DNA of 64,000 nucleotides from Croceitalea rosinachiae (GCF_031846445.1 NZ_JAVRHR010000002.1:372001-436000), one strand, 5' to 3'; positions 8,373-17,965 are shown, counted from the first letter of the stretch. Notes: generated by a model not told the origin, from the letters alone. Numbers and translations: made by a program.

Positions 8373-8974
8373 TAAAGGCGTTCCTTTAGTTGAATAATAT
8401 CTTCTTTACCAACTTGTAGGTTCCATACTTGAATACCAAGAGAGGCAGCAGTATCTGTATTTTCTTTGGTGTCATCAACAAACAAAGTCTCATCAGGGAT
8501 TAAGTTATTTTGTGATAAAACATATTCAAATATTTCTGCATCAGGTTTCCGCATTTTCATTTCATAAGATAGATAGAAAACTTCAAAGGCATTCTTAAAA
8601 CGACCAAACTTCTCTATTCCCATAGTTGATTTTACAAATTTGATATGGATATCATTAGTATTACTTAATAGGAAAAGGCGATAATTTTTTTGTTTAGCCA
8701 ATTCTTCTAAAAAAGCTAATCGGTAATCAGGAAAATCTAAAAGAATAGCGTTCCAAGCATCTACTAAATCTTCTTCTGTAGCCTTCGGAAACATTTTACC
8801 TGTAGTTTCTAAAAAAGCTTTTGAGGTTACAATTCCTTTTTCATAGTCGTTAAAGAGTTTTTCGAGTTTTGAAGTAGTTTCGGTATAACCAAACTTAGCC
8901 ATAGCTTTGGGAGTAGCTAATTTATCGAGGTTGATAAAAATATCGCCAAAATCGAGAATTAGATTTTTAATCAT
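8372..8974 (-). CDS. HAD superfamily hydrolase, YihX-like
   Basis: A 200-residue haloacid-dehalogenase-fold protein. Motif I is LDFGD with nucleophile Asp8; the usual second Asp is Gly10, as in the YihX branch where the motif reads DxGN/D. Motif II is LLSNTND and motif IV is LFVDDTKENTDTA. YihX-type enzymes are sugar-phosphate phosphatases. The gene overlaps the 3' end of ribD by eight bases. Riboflavin synthesis needs a HAD phosphatase for the step after RibD, so a role there is a tempting but unproven reading of the context. Confidence 0.88.
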   Translation of the reverse strand: MIKNLILDFGDIFINLDKLATPKAMAKFGYTETTSKLEKLFNDYEKGIVTSKAFLETTGKMFPKATEEDLVDAWNAILLDFPDYRLAFLEELAKQKNYRLFLLSNTNDIHIKFVKSTMGIEKFGRFKNAFEVFYLSYEMKMRKPDAEIFEYVLSQNNLIPDETLFVDDTKENTDTAASLGIQVWNLQVGKEDIIQLKERL

Positions 8975-10019
8975 TTCTGAGTATGGTTAAGGTATCTGTT
9001 AAAATAGTTTTGGTTTGTAGGGGGTTTCCGGAGATTTTAGGGGCTTCTATGCCTTTTTTGAATTGGGATACTCCTTTGAAAATTCTGGCTTCGTCCCACA
9101 AACTTTTATCAATAAAACTTTGTAAGGTTTGCAATCCACCTTCAATGATCACACTTGCAATTTGATGTTCAAAGAGTACTTCGCAGATTTGTTCAGGAAC
9201 ATTTTGTTTAAAATCGATAGCTTCATAAACAGGATGCTCCGGTGATTTTTTTTGAAAATTTTTGTCGTGAATAACCATTGTTTTTGAACTGTCGTTAAAA
9301 ACGGCAGCATTTTCTGGCAAACTTAAATTACTATCTAAAACGATACGAAATGGTGATTTACCCGTCCAATCCCTTATATTAAGTTTAGGATTATCTTCAC
9401 GAACTGTATTGGTGCCAACCAAGATTGCTTGTTCCTCGCTACGCCATTGATGAACCAATTGTCTGGAATAGGTATTAGAAATCCAAAATGGCTCTATGCC
9501 ATTATTTCTTTCTGAAGCATTTGGCGCAATAAACCCATCCATGGTTTCTGCCCATTTTAAAATAATATAAGGGCGTTTTTTTTCTTGGAATGTCAAAAAT
9601 CGCCTATGGTGTTCGCGACATTCTTTTTCCAGCACTCCAACAATAACTTTGCAACCAGCATTACGTAACTTCTCTATCCCCTTTCCTGCTATTTTTATGT
9701 GCGGATCTGTGATGCCGATGACTACTCTGGGTATCTGATTTTCGATAATTAAATTGGCGCATGGGGGTGTTTTACCATAATGTGAACATGGTTCTAGGGT
9801 AACGTATAGCGTAGACAGTGTTAAAGATGCTTTATCTTTAACAGATTGTATAGCATTTACTTCGGCATGTGCTCCGCCATAAACACTTGTATAACCTTCG
9901 CCAACTATTTTATCATTGTGCACAATGATTGAGCCCACCATCGGATTTGGTGCTGCTATACCCAACGCATTTTTGCCTAGTTCTATGCACCTTAAAAGGT
10001 ATTTTTCATCTATATTCAC
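8967..10019 (-). CDS. ribD: Riboflavin biosynthesis bifunctional deaminase/reductase RibD
   Basis: Carries out the second and third steps of riboflavin synthesis: deamination of the pyrimidine, then reduction of the ribose side chain. The N-terminal zinc deaminase domain has HAEVNA and PCSHYGKTPPCA (one His and two Cys ligands); the C-terminal reductase starts near LKWAETMDGFIA. An ATG-initiated frame begins at 10037, but the family's normal start (MNIDEKYLLRCIELGKN) corresponds to the GTG at 10019, giving 350 residues. The gene is divergent from an acetyltransferase with only about 30 bases between them. Confidence 0.93.
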   Translation of the reverse strand: MNIDEKYLLRCIELGKNALGIAAPNPMVGSIIVHNDKIVGEGYTSVYGGAHAEVNAIQSVKDKASLTLSTLYVTLEPCSHYGKTPPCANLIIENQIPRVVIGITDPHIKIAGKGIEKLRNAGCKVIVGVLEKECREHHRRFLTFQEKKRPYIILKWAETMDGFIAPNASERNNGIEPFWISNTYSRQLVHQWRSEEQAILVGTNTVREDNPKLNIRDWTGKSPFRIVLDSNLSLPENAAVFNDSSKTMVIHDKNFQKKSPEHPVYEAIDFKQNVPEQICEVLFEHQIASVIIEGGLQTLQSFIDKSLWDEARIFKGVSQFKKGIEAPKISGNPLQTKTILTDTLTILRND

Positions 10020-10048
10020 GTCGTAAAAATACCACAATAAATTGCAAA

Positions 10049-10537
10049 ATGCAGACTGCTATAATTCGTAAGATAGAGGCTAAAGATAATGCACAAGTTG
10101 CTGAAATTGTGCGGTATGTTTTTGAAGAATTGGACGTGCCAAAAACAGGAACAGCTTATGAAGATAAAGAACTGAGTCGCATGTACGAAGCATATAATGC
10201 TCTGCCTAAGGCTGAATATTACGTGATTGAAAATCATGAAAAAATAATAGGTTGTGCTGGTATTGCACCTTTGTCAAATTATAACGGTAATACCTGCGAA
10301 CTGCAAAAAATGTATTTTCTACCTGAAGCCAGAGGTAAAGGGCTTGGAAAAAAACTCATAAAGGTTTGCTTGGATCAAGCCAAGGCCTATGGTTTTGATA
10401 GTTGTTATTTAGAAACAATGCCCTATATGAAGGCTGCACAGTCACTGTACAAGGGAAATGGATTTGAATATGTAGATGCTCCCATGGGGTGCACAGGGCA
10501 TACTTCTTGCCCCGTTTATATGTTAAAAAAGCTGTAG
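10049..10537 (+). CDS. GNAT family N-acetyltransferase
   Basis: A 162-residue acetyltransferase. It has the acetyl-CoA loop LPEARGKGLGKKLIKVCLDQA and a C-terminal KAAQSLYKGNGFEYVDAP motif. The frame is open upstream to 9929, but that stretch runs antisense through ribD; ATG at 10049 (MQTAIIRKIEAKD) gives the standard first strand. The next gene, prmC, starts three bases after its stop. The substrate is unknown. Confidence 0.87.
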   Translation: MQTAIIRKIEAKDNAQVAEIVRYVFEELDVPKTGTAYEDKELSRMYEAYNALPKAEYYVIENHEKIIGCAGIAPLSNYNGNTCELQKMYFLPEARGKGLGKKLIKVCLDQAKAYGFDSCYLETMPYMKAAQSLYKGNGFEYVDAPMGCTGHTSCPVYMLKKL

Positions 10538-10540
10538 TCA

Positions 10541-11392
10541 ATGCAGTTATCAGAAATCAAGAACATTTTTCATAAAGAACTTTTGGAATTATACCCGAAG
10601 GAAGAAATCGATAGCTTTTTCTATCAATCCATAGAACACTTTTTAAAATTGGAGCGCTTTGTTTTGGTGATGCAACCAAATTTAGCACTTACCAAAGACG
10701 AAGAACGACCATTATTTGAAACCCTAGCTAGGCTAAATCAAGAAGAACCATTACAGTATATTTTTGGAAGGGCATACTTTATGGATTTGACCTTAAAAGT
10801 AAATGGCAATACCTTAATACCAAGACCAGAAACAGAAGAGCTGGTACAATGGATAATTTCTGAAACCAAGAATCACAAACCACAAATTAGAATTCTTGAT
10901 ATTGGCACAGGTAGTGGTTGTATTGCTATCTCTCTAGCCAAAGCATTTCCAAAAGCCAAAGTTTACGCTTTGGATATTTCTAAAGAAGCCTTGCAGATAG
11001 CTAAAGAAAATGCTGTATCAAATGGAGTATTCATAGAATTTATTCAAGCCGATATTTTAAATTTCAATTTAGACTTGACTTTTGATATAGTAGTGTCTAA
11101 CCCACCTTATGTGAGGGAGTTAGAAAAGAAAAAAATTCAAAACAATGTAAAAAAGCATGAACCGGAAATAGCACTTTTTGTCCCTGATAATGACCCATTG
11201 TTGTTTTATAAAGCGATTGGTGAATTTGCCAATTCTAATTTGGGAGAGAAAGGAAATTTATATCTAGAAATCAATCAATATCTTGGCTCTGAAACCAAAT
11301 CACTTTTAGAGAATCAAAATTTCATTAAAATAGAAGTAAAAAAAGATATTTTTGAAAATAATCGGATGTTGAAGTGTCAAAAAATGGATTGA
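10541..11392 (+). CDS. prmC: Release factor glutamine methyltransferase PrmC
   Basis: Methylates the glutamine of the GGQ motif in peptide chain release factors, improving termination. At 283 residues it is full length: an N-terminal helical substrate-binding domain, then the SAM-binding motif ILDIGTGSGCIAISLA and the catalytic SNPPYV motif that contacts the glutamine amide. It lies in a close + strand run with the acetyltransferase, the LOG-type gene and ligA; its TGA is immediately followed by the next ATG. Confidence 0.95.
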   Translation: MQLSEIKNIFHKELLELYPKEEIDSFFYQSIEHFLKLERFVLVMQPNLALTKDEERPLFETLARLNQEEPLQYIFGRAYFMDLTLKVNGNTLIPRPETEELVQWIISETKNHKPQIRILDIGTGSGCIAISLAKAFPKAKVYALDISKEALQIAKENAVSNGVFIEFIQADILNFNLDLTFDIVVSNPPYVRELEKKKIQNNVKKHEPEIALFVPDNDPLLFYKAIGEFANSNLGEKGNLYLEINQYLGSETKSLLENQNFIKIEVKKDIFENNRMLKCQKMD

Positions 11393-11974
11393 ATGAACAG
11401 TATTGTAGTTTTTTGTGGGAGTAGTGAAGGAAAGATAGAAGAATATGCGGAAGATGCTTTTCAATTAGGACAAACCCTTGCTCAATATGAAATTAAGCTG
11501 GTATATGGTGGAGCCAAGATTGGTATAATGGGTGCTTTAGCGGAAGGTACTCTAAAAGCAAATGGTGAAGTTATAGGTGTTATTCCTGAATTTTTAATGA
11601 AAAAAGAAGTTTACCACCCAAATTTGACAGAACTTTTTATCACAAAGGATATGCATGAACGAAAAATGAAGATGCACGAACTTTCAGATGGCATTATCAT
11701 GTTGCCAGGCGGATATGGAACTTTAGAGGAGTTTTTTGAAATGCTAACATGGGCACAGTTAGGTTTACACCAGTTTCCTATTGGAATTTTAAATACTAAT
11801 GGATTTTATGATGCCTTACTTCAAATGATGCATCATATGGTTGATCAAGGTTTTGTAAAGAAAATAAATTATGATATGTTATTGGTAGATATGGATGCTG
11901 ATTCTTTGTTGTCCAAAATGAAGAACTACTCACCAATACCTGTACCAAAGTGGATTACTAAAGACCAAACTTAA
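11393..11974 (+). CDS. LOG-type Rossmann-fold nucleotide hydrolase (TIGR00730)
   Basis: A 193-residue protein of the lysine-decarboxylase-like/LOG family. The N-terminal VFCGSSEG nucleotide-binding turn and the signature PGGYGTLEEFFEMLTW are intact. Characterised relatives cleave nucleoside 5'-monophosphates to a base and ribose phosphate, including cytokinin ribotides. The old label lysine decarboxylase is not supported for this family. It is directly abutted by prmC and ligA with no intergenic bases. Confidence 0.9.
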   Translation: MNSIVVFCGSSEGKIEEYAEDAFQLGQTLAQYEIKLVYGGAKIGIMGALAEGTLKANGEVIGVIPEFLMKKEVYHPNLTELFITKDMHERKMKMHELSDGIIMLPGGYGTLEEFFEMLTWAQLGLHQFPIGILNTNGFYDALLQMMHHMVDQGFVKKINYDMLLVDMDADSLLSKMKNYSPIPVPKWITKDQT

Positions 11975-13969
11975 ATGAGTATTGAACAAAAAATAGCTGC
12001 TTTACGAGATGAATTAAGACAACATAACCATAAGTACTATGTGCTTGATAGCCCAAGTATTTCGGACTATGAGTTTGATTTAAAACTTAAAGAACTGCAG
12101 GCTCTAGAGGTCGAACATCCAGAATTTTATGATGAGACTTCGCCAAGTCTTAGAGTGGGAGGTGCCATAACCAAGAATTTTGAAACTGTAACACATGAAT
12201 CACGAATGTATTCTTTGGATAATTCGTATTCAAAAGAAGATTTAGAAGATTGGGAAAAGCGTATTCAGCGTATTCTAGGTGATGTCATGGTTGAATTTAC
12301 TTGTGAATTAAAGTATGATGGTGCTTCTATAAGCCTTACTTATGAAGAAGGGAAATTGGTACGCGCAGTAACCCGTGGTGATGGATTTCAAGGTGATAAC
12401 GTAACGACCAATATTAAGACCATTAAATCAGTACCCTTACAATTAAAGGGAGAGTATCCCGATAAATTTGATATTCGTGGAGAGCTGATATTAACACTTG
12501 AAGGTTTTGCAAAAATGAACCAAGAGCGTTTGGCAAATGGCGAAGAAGCCTATATGAACCCAAGAAATACTGCCTCAGGCAGTTTAAAGTTACAAGACAG
12601 TGTCGAAGTTGCTAAACGCCCTTTAGAATGTCTTTTATATAGTGTGGTAGGTAAAAATTTAAATTTTAACTCGCAGTTTGATATGCTTGAAAGAGCCCGC
12701 TCATGGGGTTTTAAAGTGCCAACTGTGGCAAAGCTTTGCAAAACTACGGATGAGGTCATGCAGTTTGTAGAAGGATGGGATTTAAAACGACATGATTTAC
12801 CTTATGAAACTGATGGAGTTGTTGTAAAAGTAAATAGTTTACGACATCAAGAAGAATTGGGGTACACTGCAAAAGCCCCTAGATGGGCGATGGCCTATAA
12901 ATTTAAAGCAGAACAAGTCTCCACTGTTTTAGATGAAATTACATATCAGGTAGGTAGAACAGGGGCAATTACGCCAGTAGCCAATCTAGAACCTGTATTA
13001 CTTGCAGGTACCACAGTAAAAAGAGCTTCGCTACATAATGCCGACCAAATAGAAAAGTTGGATATTAGAGAAGGAGATATGGTGTTTGTCGAAAAAGGAG
13101 GTGAGATTATTCCGAAAATCATTGCTGTAGATTTTACAAAGCGACCAGTTAATTCGGTTCCTACTGTTTATAGAACGCACTGTCCAGAATGTGGAACTGA
13201 GCTAATTCGTAAAGAAGGCGAAGCACAACATTTTTGTCCGAATGATATGGGTTGTCCGCCACAAATAACGGGTCGCATCCAACATTTTATAGCTCGTAAG
13301 GCCATGGATATTGAAGGCCTTGGTGCAGAAACAGTAGAGTTACTGTTTAAAGAAGGATTGATACGAAACTACGCTGATTTGTATACTTTGACCAAAGAGC
13401 AAGTGATGCCTTTAGAACGCATGGCCGAAAAGTCTGCCGATAATTTGGTCAATGGGGTAGAGGCTTCAAAAGCGATTCCGTTTGAACGTGTTTTATTCGG
13501 ATTAGGAATTCGGTATGTTGGTGAGACTGTAGCCAAAAAGCTTGCGAAAGCATATAAAAATATAGATGCTTTAATGATTGCATCACAAGAAGAATTGGTT
13601 GCTGTTGATGAAATTGGAGACCGAATAGCAGAAAGCTTAGTTCAGTTTTTTGATGATGATGTTAATCATGAAATCATTTCTCGATTAAAAACTTACGGAT
13701 TACAATTTTCATTATCTGACGAACAATTACAAAACCAATCAGATACTTTAAAAGGGAAGACATTTGTAGTCTCAGGGGTGTTTGAAAGTCTTGGGAGAAC
13801 CGAACTTAAAAAATTGATAGAGGATAACGGTGGTAAAGTAAGTTCTTCTATTTCTTCAAAAACTTCTTTTTTAGTTGCTGGTGATAAAATGGGGCCAAGC
13901 AAGCGCACTAAAGCTGAAAACTTAGGGGTGCCAATAATCTCAGAACAAGACTTTTTAGGTATGGTTTAA
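11975..13969 (+). CDS. ligA: NAD-dependent DNA ligase LigA
   Basis: Seals nicks in replication and repair using NAD+. The 664-residue protein has the full bacterial layout: Ia domain with YY near residue 21, adenylation domain with KYDG (active-site Lys113), OB fold, a four-Cys zinc finger (CPEC ... C ... C), helix-hairpin-helix repeats and a C-terminal BRCT domain starting near LKGKTFVVSG. The gene is the last of the acetyltransferase-prmC-LOG run; 31 bases separate its stop from that of the convergent lipoprotein gene. Confidence 0.97.
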   Translation: MSIEQKIAALRDELRQHNHKYYVLDSPSISDYEFDLKLKELQALEVEHPEFYDETSPSLRVGGAITKNFETVTHESRMYSLDNSYSKEDLEDWEKRIQRILGDVMVEFTCELKYDGASISLTYEEGKLVRAVTRGDGFQGDNVTTNIKTIKSVPLQLKGEYPDKFDIRGELILTLEGFAKMNQERLANGEEAYMNPRNTASGSLKLQDSVEVAKRPLECLLYSVVGKNLNFNSQFDMLERARSWGFKVPTVAKLCKTTDEVMQFVEGWDLKRHDLPYETDGVVVKVNSLRHQEELGYTAKAPRWAMAYKFKAEQVSTVLDEITYQVGRTGAITPVANLEPVLLAGTTVKRASLHNADQIEKLDIREGDMVFVEKGGEIIPKIIAVDFTKRPVNSVPTVYRTHCPECGTELIRKEGEAQHFCPNDMGCPPQITGRIQHFIARKAMDIEGLGAETVELLFKEGLIRNYADLYTLTKEQVMPLERMAEKSADNLVNGVEASKAIPFERVLFGLGIRYVGETVAKKLAKAYKNIDALMIASQEELVAVDEIGDRIAESLVQFFDDDVNHEIISRLKTYGLQFSLSDEQLQNQSDTLKGKTFVVSGVFESLGRTELKKLIEDNGGKVSSSISSKTSFLVAGDKMGPSKRTKAENLGVPIISEQDFLGMV

Positions 13970-14000
13970 CGGGCTTTTTATTTGGTAGGGGAAGAAGACT

Positions 14001-15023
14001 TTAATTTCTTGCCTCTAACCATTTTTCAACTCTCTGTTTTGCATTAAGCCTGATATCCATATAATAGAAATTAATATCAGCGATGTGGTAGTTTTTTCGT
14101 CTAAACAAAAAGCTCCATGGAAAACGGGGCTTACTGGCCCAAAGTATCCCGTTGTGAATCTGTGCATCGACTCGACGCGGTTGTACTTTGTCAAAATTAC
14201 GAAAGACGGATCCCTTATTTTTTGTCTTGGAAACATAGGTAGTATCAATTTTCCAACTTAACGGATTAGTGACCAAAATAGAATCACCAAGTGGTCTATC
14301 ATCAGGAACATGACCTCGTTTGAAGGTACGCCAAGAGATAGTGCAATTAAGACCTTCGGGGTCTTCGCAGGGCCATAAACGTTCAAAATAATTTTTTGGC
14401 ACTGGTAAACCTATCAGATATGCGGCCACTAATTGTTGTTGCAATGGAGTGCCATCAAAAAATTCTTTGATTAAAGGGCCTCCATGAGCTGTGCCCTGAC
14501 TATGGCTAGCTATGATAATAGGTCTTCCATTATTATAATATTTTAGATAATGCTCAAAAGCATTTTTCACATCGGAATATGCCAATGCAAAGGCTTTTTT
14601 TGCAGAGTCTTTATCGTCGGTACTATAACTCACTAGATGTGCTTGACGGTAGCGGGGGGCAAAAACACGACCTGCGGCATTAAAAGCACTGGCCTGAAAT
14701 TTGATGGTCGAATTGTCAACACGTTTATTTAAAATAGAATCAGAAATGCTAGGATTCCATCTCAAGTTTTTGCCTTTGCCGTTGTAAATAGTGGGATGTA
14801 TAAAAAAAACATCCGCAGCGAGATTCGGTGCTGGTTTTGCATCTGAACCCGGAATTAAATCTGCATTGTCTCGTTTGTCAGGATGCGCAGCCCAATGTGC
14901 AAGATTTCCAAAGTCAATGGTTTCCGGAGAATTATTTTGAAAGGCGGTAACTGGACCATATGATTTGCAGGAGAAAAAGCAAATCGCTAAAAATATAAAG
15001 ACAAGGGGTGGGTATTTATTCAT
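14001..15023 (-). CDS. DUF3089 lipoprotein, alpha/beta-hydrolase-like
   Basis: The chosen ATG at 15023 gives a lipoprotein signal (MNKYPPLVFIFLAICFFSC, lipobox FFSC); an upstream ATG at 15059 would spoil the signal peptide. The 340-residue protein belongs to DUF3089, with IIASHSQGT as the probable nucleophile elbow of an alpha/beta hydrolase. It should be anchored in the envelope. The substrate is unknown. The start codon lies one base from that of the divergent M23 peptidase gene, so any promoter must lie inside the neighbouring coding sequence. Confidence 0.82.
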   Translation of the reverse strand: MNKYPPLVFIFLAICFFSCKSYGPVTAFQNNSPETIDFGNLAHWAAHPDKRDNADLIPGSDAKPAPNLAADVFFIHPTIYNGKGKNLRWNPSISDSILNKRVDNSTIKFQASAFNAAGRVFAPRYRQAHLVSYSTDDKDSAKKAFALAYSDVKNAFEHYLKYYNNGRPIIIASHSQGTAHGGPLIKEFFDGTPLQQQLVAAYLIGLPVPKNYFERLWPCEDPEGLNCTISWRTFKRGHVPDDRPLGDSILVTNPLSWKIDTTYVSKTKNKGSVFRNFDKVQPRRVDAQIHNGILWASKPRFPWSFLFRRKNYHIADINFYYMDIRLNAKQRVEKWLEARN

Positions 15024-15024
15024 A

Positions 15025-15627
15025 ATGTCTAATTTAGAAAAAGAAATGATAACGAACACTACAAGGCGGTTTTGGTTTTTGCTTTTGTCGAGTTTTGCCT
15101 TTTTAGTACGTTATCGTTATTTTAAAAAATGGTTTTGGTTACCACTTGTACTATTGATTTTAGGTTTTGTTATTCCTCAAAATATGATAATCCCTGTTCA
15201 AGGCGCAGCCACTAATGATTGGACTAAAGATTCTTTTTGGGCATATCCGTGGGGCAGTTCTATTACACATAAAGGCATTGACATTTTCGCTGAAAAAGGA
15301 ACTCCCGTTATTGCTTCTACCAATGGAATCGTAATTTATACTTCTGAAGGGGGAAAAGGAGGGAAATCAGTTATGGTTTTAGGTCCTAAATGGCGGTTTC
15401 ACTACTATGCTCACCTAAATGAAATACAAACTTTTCCACTAAAGCCTTTTAAAAGAGGGACCATCCTTGGAACTGTGGGAGATACGGGGAATGCTAAAGG
15501 GAAACCGGCGCACTTACATTATGCAATTACAACCCCTTTTCCTTATTTTAACTTGAAGGATAATGAAGCAGTTCAAGGTTGGAAGAAAATGTTTTATTTA
15601 AACCCTGATAGATGGTTAAGACCATAA
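15025..15627 (+). CDS. M23 family metallopeptidase
   Basis: A membrane-anchored peptidoglycan endopeptidase-like protein. A basic N-terminus is followed by a hydrophobic segment (FWLPLVLLILGFVIP), then the M23 (lysostaphin-type) domain. Its zinc-site residues are seen in HKGIDIFAEKGTPV and AHLHYAI (the HxH motif), with HYYAHL between. The 200-residue length suits a minimal M23 protein. ATG at 15025 is taken; ATG at 15046 is also possible. It is divergent from the DUF3089 gene with essentially no gap and is followed closely by a small conserved gene. Confidence 0.85.
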   Translation: MSNLEKEMITNTTRRFWFLLLSSFAFLVRYRYFKKWFWLPLVLLILGFVIPQNMIIPVQGAATNDWTKDSFWAYPWGSSITHKGIDIFAEKGTPVIASTNGIVIYTSEGGKGGKSVMVLGPKWRFHYYAHLNEIQTFPLKPFKRGTILGTVGDTGNAKGKPAHLHYAITTPFPYFNLKDNEAVQGWKKMFYLNPDRWLRP

Positions 15628-15636
15628 TATAGTGTT

Positions 15637-15939
15637 ATGATACCAGAAATTTTTGAGACATTTAAAACCACTCTAAGCAATATTGCTCCAGAAAAAGATT
15701 GGCCTCCAGCCCTTCAATCTTTATGGTATGCTGCAAATGGTCAATGGGTATCATCTCACAACATTGCCCAAGATTTGAATACCAAAATAGGAAGTTGGAT
15801 TCACACCCATTTGCACCATGTTGAAGGTGATAAGTTCAACGCAGGGTACTGGTACAATCAAGCTGAAAAATCTTTTTGCAAAACCTCTTTTGATGATGAA
15901 ATCAAAGAAATAGTTGATGCTTTTTTAGATTCTTCTTAA
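15637..15939 (+). CDS. Conserved hypothetical protein, 100 residues
   Basis: I do not assign a function. The 100-residue protein has no signal peptide or membrane segment. Tryptophan- and histidine-rich blocks stand out: PPALQSLWYAANGQW, SHNIAQDLN, IGSWIHTHLHHVEGDKFNAGYWYNQA. From memory, similar short proteins occur widely in bacteria as uncharacterised ORFs. It starts nine bases after the M23 peptidase gene and is probably cotranscribed. Its stop is one base from the stop of the convergent peptidase gene. Confidence 0.75.
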   Translation: MIPEIFETFKTTLSNIAPEKDWPPALQSLWYAANGQWVSSHNIAQDLNTKIGSWIHTHLHHVEGDKFNAGYWYNQAEKSFCKTSFDDEIKEIVDAFLDSS

Positions 15940-15940
15940 T

Positions 15941-17767
15941 CTATTTTATTGAAGATTTTAATCCTTCTATACCTCCAACAATAGGCAGTTCTAATTTAGT
16001 TTCATTTAAATCTATGGTCAGTTCTGTACCGGGTTCTGGATGTAAAGTAAATTCTTGATCACTGCTAAAAATGAGCAAGCCTATTTGTTGACCTTTAGAA
16101 ATGATTTGGTCATCAGGCATCAATTCAAAAGAAATATTATAAAACTTACCAGATTCTAAGGGTTCACTTTTTGTTAGTGATTTATAATTTTGTGGATCGG
16201 CCCAACCACGGGTGATAATATTGTCTGTGATTTTTGCTTTTGAATCGCTGTTCCAAGGAAGTGAAACCAGCCAAACTGAAAGATTAGCGGCAGGTTTACT
16301 GCTAGAAAGCTTTATGGTCACTCTTGGGGCTCCTGAAATATGGAGGTCTTTTGTAAACTTAGGCGTAAGGTAAAGCAGTCGGTTATCAGAAACCTTAGCT
16401 TTGGCTAATTCAGCCCCCGAAACCTGATAGTCATCAATCAGTAATTCAGTGCCTTGTTTTCTTATTTTTTCGATTGTCAATCCACCAGATTTGTTTCCTC
16501 CTTTTGTTAGATTTAATGTAACCAAAGAGGTATCAGGATTTGGATAATCTGGGTATGAAGTTGGATTTTCTTGCGTGTCGTGCTCTCTTACAATCCATGC
16601 TTTTGGGTCTTTTTCAACACCATTTTCGACACCATGTAAATAACGTGTAAACCAACGGTTCATTAAACGGATAGGTGGTGGACCGCCATGTCCATTTTGA
16701 TGGTAATAGGTTTGAACGGAGAGTCCTTTTTCTTTCGCTGCTTTGTAGATACGGTAGCTGTGCTCTGGCATCACATTCCAGTCATTAAAACCATGAGACA
16801 TTAATAAAGCAGCCTTCATGGGTTTCATATCATTCAAATAATCACGTCCTGCCCAGAAATCATTATAATCTCCGGTTATTCTATCCATACCGTTTTTCAT
16901 TTCGGTATCGCGAACATTTTTATTGTTGTAGGGTCGCTTAGCCTCATCTCCACTATGGATAAAGTCATAAAGCACATCAATATCCTCACCTAGATAACCC
17001 CCAGGTGAGCGAACCAATCCATTTGATCTGTAATAATGGTAATATGATGTGTTGGGTGCAATAGGAATAATAGCTTCTAAACCTTCGACTCCGGTAGTGG
17101 CTGCGGCTAAAGGAATCGTTCCATTATAAGAAGTGCCAGTCATACCAACTTTACCAGTTGACCAGTATGCTTCAATAGTTTTATTGCCATAGGGTTCTGA
17201 ATATCCCTTTGCACGCCCACACAACCAATCAATTACCGCTTTTGGGGCCAGTGATTCATTATCGCCCCCTACGGTGGGCGAACCTTGCGAAAGCCCAGTG
17301 CCTGGCGAAGAAGAATGTACTACGATATACCCGCGTGGCACCCATTTTTTAATATGTGAATTAGAAATGATAGGACGCTGACCTAAACGCTTTACCTCAG
17401 GATGTACCCTATCTTTTGCCATTTCTCCTAACTCATGTTTGACATCCCAAAAAAGACCATCTACATTTGGAGCTACTCCTGCAAAATAAGGACTTGAAAC
17501 ATATATGATAGGTAGTTTTAATCCCTCAGATTCTGTTTGTTGAGGGCGTGTAACCGAAACATGCATTCTGTCTAGTTTACCATCCCCATCGGTATCAAAT
17601 TCTGCCTCTACAAATAAATCATGGCGTAACCATTTCGAGGGGTCTGAAAAAGCTTCAACGATTTGTGCTTCGCCATTTTCAAATATGGGAGTTGCTTTTT
17701 CAAAAGATTGAGCGTTTCCAAAAAAAACAATTGATAATATGGTAAGTGATAGAAATAGCTTTTTCAT
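15941..17767 (-). CDS. Exported Xaa-Pro dipeptidyl-peptidase, S15 family
   Basis: A 608-residue secreted peptidase with a Sec signal (MKKLFLSLTILSIVFFGNAQS). The catalytic serine is in GMTGTSYNGTIPLAA, a typical S15 elbow; the probable Asp is in SHGFNDWNVMPEHS and the His in HQNGHGGPPP. A C-terminal jelly-roll domain follows, as in X-Pro dipeptidyl-peptidases and cocaine-esterase-like proteins. It would remove X-Pro dipeptides from peptides in the periplasm or outside. The gene is monocistronic in appearance. Confidence 0.9.
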   Translation of the reverse strand: MKKLFLSLTILSIVFFGNAQSFEKATPIFENGEAQIVEAFSDPSKWLRHDLFVEAEFDTDGDGKLDRMHVSVTRPQQTESEGLKLPIIYVSSPYFAGVAPNVDGLFWDVKHELGEMAKDRVHPEVKRLGQRPIISNSHIKKWVPRGYIVVHSSSPGTGLSQGSPTVGGDNESLAPKAVIDWLCGRAKGYSEPYGNKTIEAYWSTGKVGMTGTSYNGTIPLAAATTGVEGLEAIIPIAPNTSYYHYYRSNGLVRSPGGYLGEDIDVLYDFIHSGDEAKRPYNNKNVRDTEMKNGMDRITGDYNDFWAGRDYLNDMKPMKAALLMSHGFNDWNVMPEHSYRIYKAAKEKGLSVQTYYHQNGHGGPPPIRLMNRWFTRYLHGVENGVEKDPKAWIVREHDTQENPTSYPDYPNPDTSLVTLNLTKGGNKSGGLTIEKIRKQGTELLIDDYQVSGAELAKAKVSDNRLLYLTPKFTKDLHISGAPRVTIKLSSSKPAANLSVWLVSLPWNSDSKAKITDNIITRGWADPQNYKSLTKSEPLESGKFYNISFELMPDDQIISKGQQIGLLIFSSDQEFTLHPEPGTELTIDLNETKLELPIVGGIEGLKSSIK

Positions 17768-17951
17768 GTCTCTATTTTAGTTTAGAAGACTAAATGTAAT
17801 AATGAAAAACTAAATGCTCTAATCGTTTTTAAGTTTGTTATATAGCAGATTAAAATTTTCAGATAATCAATTCAAATATCCGATCGGTTCAGGTATTTGT
17901 TGAATTGTTTATCATTGATAAAAGAGAAATATAAATTCTAAAGAAGAAGGC

Positions 17952-17965
17952 ACCTCAATTGAGGT
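17952..17965 (-). terminator. Palindrome ACCTCAATTGAGGT, possible weak terminator
   Basis: A perfect 14-base palindrome 29 bases downstream of the stop at 17994 on the minus strand. On that strand it is followed by a pyrimidine-rich stretch (GCCTTCTTCTTT) but no clean U-tract. The rest of the 226-base gap 17768-17993 shows only AT-rich DNA and no exact promoter match. Confidence 0.35.
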
